The notes beneath the pieces were generated by a model. That model did no database searches and was not told the DNA's origin. It saw nothing but the letters and a program-made list of their open reading frames with translations. The position numbers and the translations under genes are program-made. This document shows, in pieces, positions 6,470 through 8,575 of a stretch of 8,575 nt of DNA. The DNA comes from Candidatus Tectimicrobiota bacterium (lineage in GTDB: Bacteria > JACPSX01), in contig JACPSX010000046.1 of the NCBI GenBank assembly GCA_016193065.1, positions 1 to 8,575 of the forward strand, given 5' to 3'. Position 1 is the first letter of the stretch, and the number at the start of each line of letters is the position of its first letter.

Positions 6470-7156
6470 GTGGATGAAAAAGATCGAGAAGAAAAAATCA
6501 AGGCCGCCCAAGAAGGGGCGGCAAAGCGTGCTGCAGCTCCCAAACCTGCTCAGGAAGCAGCTCCCGCCCCGGATGTAGAAACGATCCCCGTCGTGCGCCG
6601 CTTGCGGCAGTCCTTCCCCGAGGCGGTCCGTGAAGTTACCGTCCCCGGAAAAATCCCGGACGAGCTCACCGTGCTGATCTCAGCGGAAAAGATCGTTGAG
6701 GTTTGCCGGTTTCTCAAGGAGGACCCCGAGCTTTCCTTCGATTACCTGGCTGATCTGACGGGTGTCCATTATCCGGATCGGGAAGAGTGCCTGGAGGTGG
6801 TCTATCACCTCTATTCCATGAAGCGCCGGGAGCGCTTGCGGCTCAAAGTGCGGGTGCGGGAAGAGGAGGCCGTGGAATCCGTGAGCTCCGTGTGGCGAAC
6901 GGCCAACTGGCATGAGCGCGAGGCTTACGACCTGGTGGGGGTCCGCTTCCGCAATCATCCCGACCTGAGGCGCATCCTTTTGCCGGAAGAGTGGGAAGGG
7001 CACCCCCTGCGCAAGGAGTACCCTGTGGAGGGGAAAGGAGAAGGGTTGCGCTACGTGGCCCATGTCCTGCGGGATCCCGAAAGAGCCTTCCGGGAATTCG
7101 AGGAGCACCAAGCGAGCAAGAAATCACAGGAAGTTCCCCAGGAGGAGGGGGAATAA
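6470..7156 (+). CDS. nuoC: NADH-quinone oxidoreductase subunit C
   Basis: NuoC (30 kDa-type subunit) is a hydrophilic subunit that packs against NuoD near the quinone site. The 228-residue product has a charged, Ala/Pro/Lys/Glu-rich N-terminal stretch (1-35), then the family domain. It includes DYLADLTGVHYP (about 85-96) and the signature WHEREAYDLVGVRF followed by NHPDLRRILLPEEW, ending with LRKEYPVEGKGEGLRYV. GTG 6470 is the first start after the nuoA stop, which lies in the same frame 6 nt upstream; the nearby AAAGGG is only 2 nt from GTG, so the start is weakly supported. An in-frame GTG at 6593 (residue 42) would skip the low-complexity stretch. NuoB, usually encoded just before nuoC, is missing here. 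The gene runs into nuoD with a 3-nt gap. Confidence 0.95.
   Translation: MDEKDREEKIKAAQEGAAKRAAAPKPAQEAAPAPDVETIPVVRRLRQSFPEAVREVTVPGKIPDELTVLISAEKIVEVCRFLKEDPELSFDYLADLTGVHYPDREECLEVVYHLYSMKRRERLRLKVRVREEEAVESVSSVWRTANWHEREAYDLVGVRFRNHPDLRRILLPEEWEGHPLRKEYPVEGKGEGLRYVAHVLRDPERAFREFEEHQASKKSQEVPQEEGE
7147..7152 (+). promoter_or_regulatory. Ribosome binding site of nuoD
   Basis: A run of GGAGG and GGGGGA at 7141-7152 lies within the end of nuoC, its last part 7 nt before GTG 7160. It supports this GTG start and coupling to nuoC. Confidence 0.55.
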
Positions 7157-7159
7157 GCC

Positions 7160-8257
7160 GTGCTGGAAACGAGAGAGCTGATTCTCAACATGGGTCCCCA
7201 GCACCCCAGCACCCACGGGGTCTTGCGCTTGGTCTTGAAGCTCGAGGGGGAGACGATCGTGGGGACCGACGTGGTCATCGGATACCTCCACCGCGGCTCG
7301 GAAAAGATCGCCGAAAATCTCCCCTACTTCGAGTTCGTCCCCTATACGGACCGTCTGGACTATACGGCGGCCCTATCCAGCAACCTGGGTTACGTGATGG
7401 CGGTGGAGAAGATCTCCAGCATCCGCCCGCCCGAGCGGGCGGAATACGTCCGGGTGATCCTCACCGAGTTTCAGCGCATTGCGGCCCACTTGGTCTGGCT
7501 CGCGACCCACGCTTTGGACCTGGGGGCCATGTCGGTCTTCCTGTACTGCTTCCGGGAACGGGAGGCGATCCTGGATCTCTTCGAGATGGTCACGGGCGCC
7601 CGTCTCACGATCAACTTTTTCCGCATCGGCGGTGTGCCGGCCGACCTGCCGCCCCAGTTCTTCGCCCGGTCCTGGGAGTTCGTGGAAACCTTTCCCGACC
7701 GCATCAAGGAGTATGAGGCGCTGCTCACCCGCAACAAGATCTGGCTGAAACGCACCCGGAACGTGGCGGTCATCTCCGCCGAGGACGCCATCGACCTGGG
7801 GTTGACGGGTCCGAGCCTGCGGGGCAGCGGGGTTTCATTTGACGTGCGGCGGGCCGAGCCTTATTCCATCTACGAGCGTCTCCAGTTTGATATACCCATC
7901 GGGGAGAAGGGAGATGTGTTTGACAGGTACATGGTGCGGATGGAGGAGATGCGCCAGAGCCTCCGGATCATCCGGCAGTGTCTCGAACAGATTCCGGAAG
8001 GGGATCTCCTGAGCCGCGTGCCGCGCAAGCTGAAACCCGCTCCCGGAGAGGTCTATGTGCGGATCGAGGCTCCCAAAGGGGAGCTGGGCTTCTACATCGT
8101 AAGCGACGGCAGCGAGAAGCCCTATCGTCTCAAGATCCGGGGACCCTCCTTCGTCAATTTGCAGTCCCTGCCCGCCATGGTCCAGGGGGGACTGGTGGCC
8201 GACGTGGTGGCCGCCATCGGCAGCATTGATGTCGTGCTGGGTGAGGTGGATCGCTGA
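7160..8257 (+). CDS. nuoD: NADH-quinone oxidoreductase subunit D
   Basis: NuoD (49 kDa-type subunit, related to the NiFe hydrogenase large subunit) forms most of the quinone-reduction cavity. The product is 365 residues and complete, from NMGPQHPSTHGVLRLVLKLEGE to the usual ending VLGEVDR. The two quinone-head-group ligands known from the Thermus subunit (His38 and Tyr87) are H19 in HPSTHGV and Y68 in DRLDY, with the same spacing. Other landmarks are GYLHRGSEKIAE (41-52) and RGSGVSFDVRRAEPY. The start GTG 7160 lies 3 nt after nuoC, with a strong ribosome site. Its TGA stop (8255-8257) falls inside a 7-nt repeat array. NuoE, NuoF and NuoG do not follow; nuoH does, as in the shorter complex I gene sets without an NADH-oxidising module. 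Confidence 0.97.
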   Translation: MLETRELILNMGPQHPSTHGVLRLVLKLEGETIVGTDVVIGYLHRGSEKIAENLPYFEFVPYTDRLDYTAALSSNLGYVMAVEKISSIRPPERAEYVRVILTEFQRIAAHLVWLATHALDLGAMSVFLYCFREREAILDLFEMVTGARLTINFFRIGGVPADLPPQFFARSWEFVETFPDRIKEYEALLTRNKIWLKRTRNVAVISAEDAIDLGLTGPSLRGSGVSFDVRRAEPYSIYERLQFDIPIGEKGDVFDRYMVRMEEMRQSLRIIRQCLEQIPEGDLLSRVPRKLKPAPGEVYVRIEAPKGELGFYIVSDGSEKPYRLKIRGPSFVNLQSLPAMVQGGLVADVVAAIGSIDVVLGEVDR

Positions 8258-8273
8258 GTGCTGAGGGCTGAGC
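8253..8273 (+). repeat. Degenerate 7-nt tandem repeat array 3 (GCTGANN), overlapping the nuoD stop
   Basis: Three units, GCTGAGT, GCTGAGG and GCTGAGC, start at 8253, 8260 and 8267. The first supplies the TGA stop codon of nuoD. The core and the period of 7 match arrays 1 and 2 in the nuoK-nuoL gap, more than 7.5 kb away. Confidence 0.7.
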
Positions 8274-8280
8274 GCTTTTT

Positions 8281-8286
8281 AAAGGA
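8281..8286 (+). promoter_or_regulatory. Ribosome binding site of nuoH
   Basis: AAAGGA lies 7 nt before GTG 8294. An in-frame TAA at 8288-8290 excludes any earlier start. Confidence 0.6.
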
Positions 8287-8293
8287 TTAAGGC

Positions 8294-8575
8294 GTGCCGA
8301 CCGTTCTTGTTGAGATTGTCGTGGTCCTGGTGAAGATTGCCGTTGTTTTCGGGGCCGTTGCCCTGGTGGTGGCCTACCTGACCTATCTGGAGCGTAAAGT
8401 CATCGGCCACATGCAGCACCGCATGGGACCCATGCGCGTGGGCTGGCACGGCCTCCTGCAGCCCATCGCCGACGGCCTCAAGCTTTTTGTCAAAGAAGAC
8501 ATTATCCCCAGCCAGTCGGACCGCTGGGTGTTTTTTCTGGCCCCCGTGGTTTCCCTGGTGCCGGCCTTTATTGCG
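8294..8575 (+). CDS. nuoH: NADH-quinone oxidoreductase subunit H, N-terminal part (partial)
   Basis: NuoH is the membrane subunit that, with NuoD and NuoB, encloses the quinone chamber. The window shows its first 94 residues and ends on a codon boundary. The first membrane helix spans about residues 5-31. It is followed by [16 protein letters not shown] and then [17 protein letters not shown], which fits the conserved subunit-1 signature (G-x-x-Q-x-x-x-D-x-x-K), and a second helix starts around residue 81. GTG 8294 is the only start available, as a stop precedes it by one codon. The 36-nt gap from nuoD is filled mainly by the 7-nt repeat array. Typical family length is about 320-350 residues, so most of the gene lies beyond the window. 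Confidence 0.95.
   Translation, partial: MPTVLVEIVVVLVKIAVVFGAVALVVAYLTYLERKVIGHMQHRMGPMRVGWHGLLQPIADGLKLFVKEDIIPSQSDRWVFFLAPVVSLVPAFIA

Noticed and set aside
6474-6578. Short + frame starting MKKIEKKKSRPPKKG, considered as a remnant of nuoB
   Set aside because: It is only 34 residues, fully inside nuoC in another frame, and shows no NuoB motif or cysteines.
8271-8280. AGCGCT followed by a T-run after nuoD as a terminator
   Set aside because: The stem is only three base pairs with no loop, and nuoH follows closely with its own ribosome site.

Overview
The window is a run of respiratory complex I (NDH-1, NADH:quinone oxidoreductase family) genes, all on the + strand. It shows the end of nuoJ, then nuoK, nuoL, nuoM and nuoN, a gap of about 540 bp, then nuoA, nuoC, nuoD and the start of nuoH. 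The DNA is GC-rich, genes are tightly packed, and GTG starts with Shine-Dalgarno sites are common. This fits a Gram-negative, probably environmental bacterium (deltaproteobacterial, NC10, Nitrospirota or similar). The lineage is a guess; no marker gene in the window fixes it.

Layout: positions 1-415 hold the nuoJ end and nuoK. Positions 416-700 are a 285-bp non-coding block with two opposed arrays of a degenerate 7-nt repeat, short direct repeats and hairpins. Positions 701-5533 encode the three antiporter-like proton-pumping subunits NuoL, NuoM and NuoN. Positions 5534-6070 are non-coding and structured; they contain a twice-occurring hairpin with compensatory base changes and a possible promoter. 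Positions 6071-8257 encode NuoA, NuoC and NuoD, which build the quinone-site junction between the membrane arm and the hydrophilic arm. A third 7-nt repeat array overlaps the nuoD stop codon, and nuoH begins at 8294 and runs off the end.

Together these genes would supply most of the membrane arm (J, K, L, M, N, A, start of H) and the quinone-proximal part of the peripheral arm (C, D). Three things are not ordinary. First, at the nuoL/nuoM junction the last transmembrane helix of NuoL and the first of NuoM appear to have been deleted together, leaving the frames overlapping by 518 nt. Second, nuoB, normally between nuoA and nuoC, is absent; only 6 nt separate those genes. Third, the gene order puts the usual 3' end of a nuo operon (JKLMN) directly before a usual 5' end (A-C-D-H, with no E, F or G), so either two nuo sets lie in tandem or one set is permuted. 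I found no wholly new protein system; the unusual content is the broken junction, the missing nuoB and the structured intergenic repeats.
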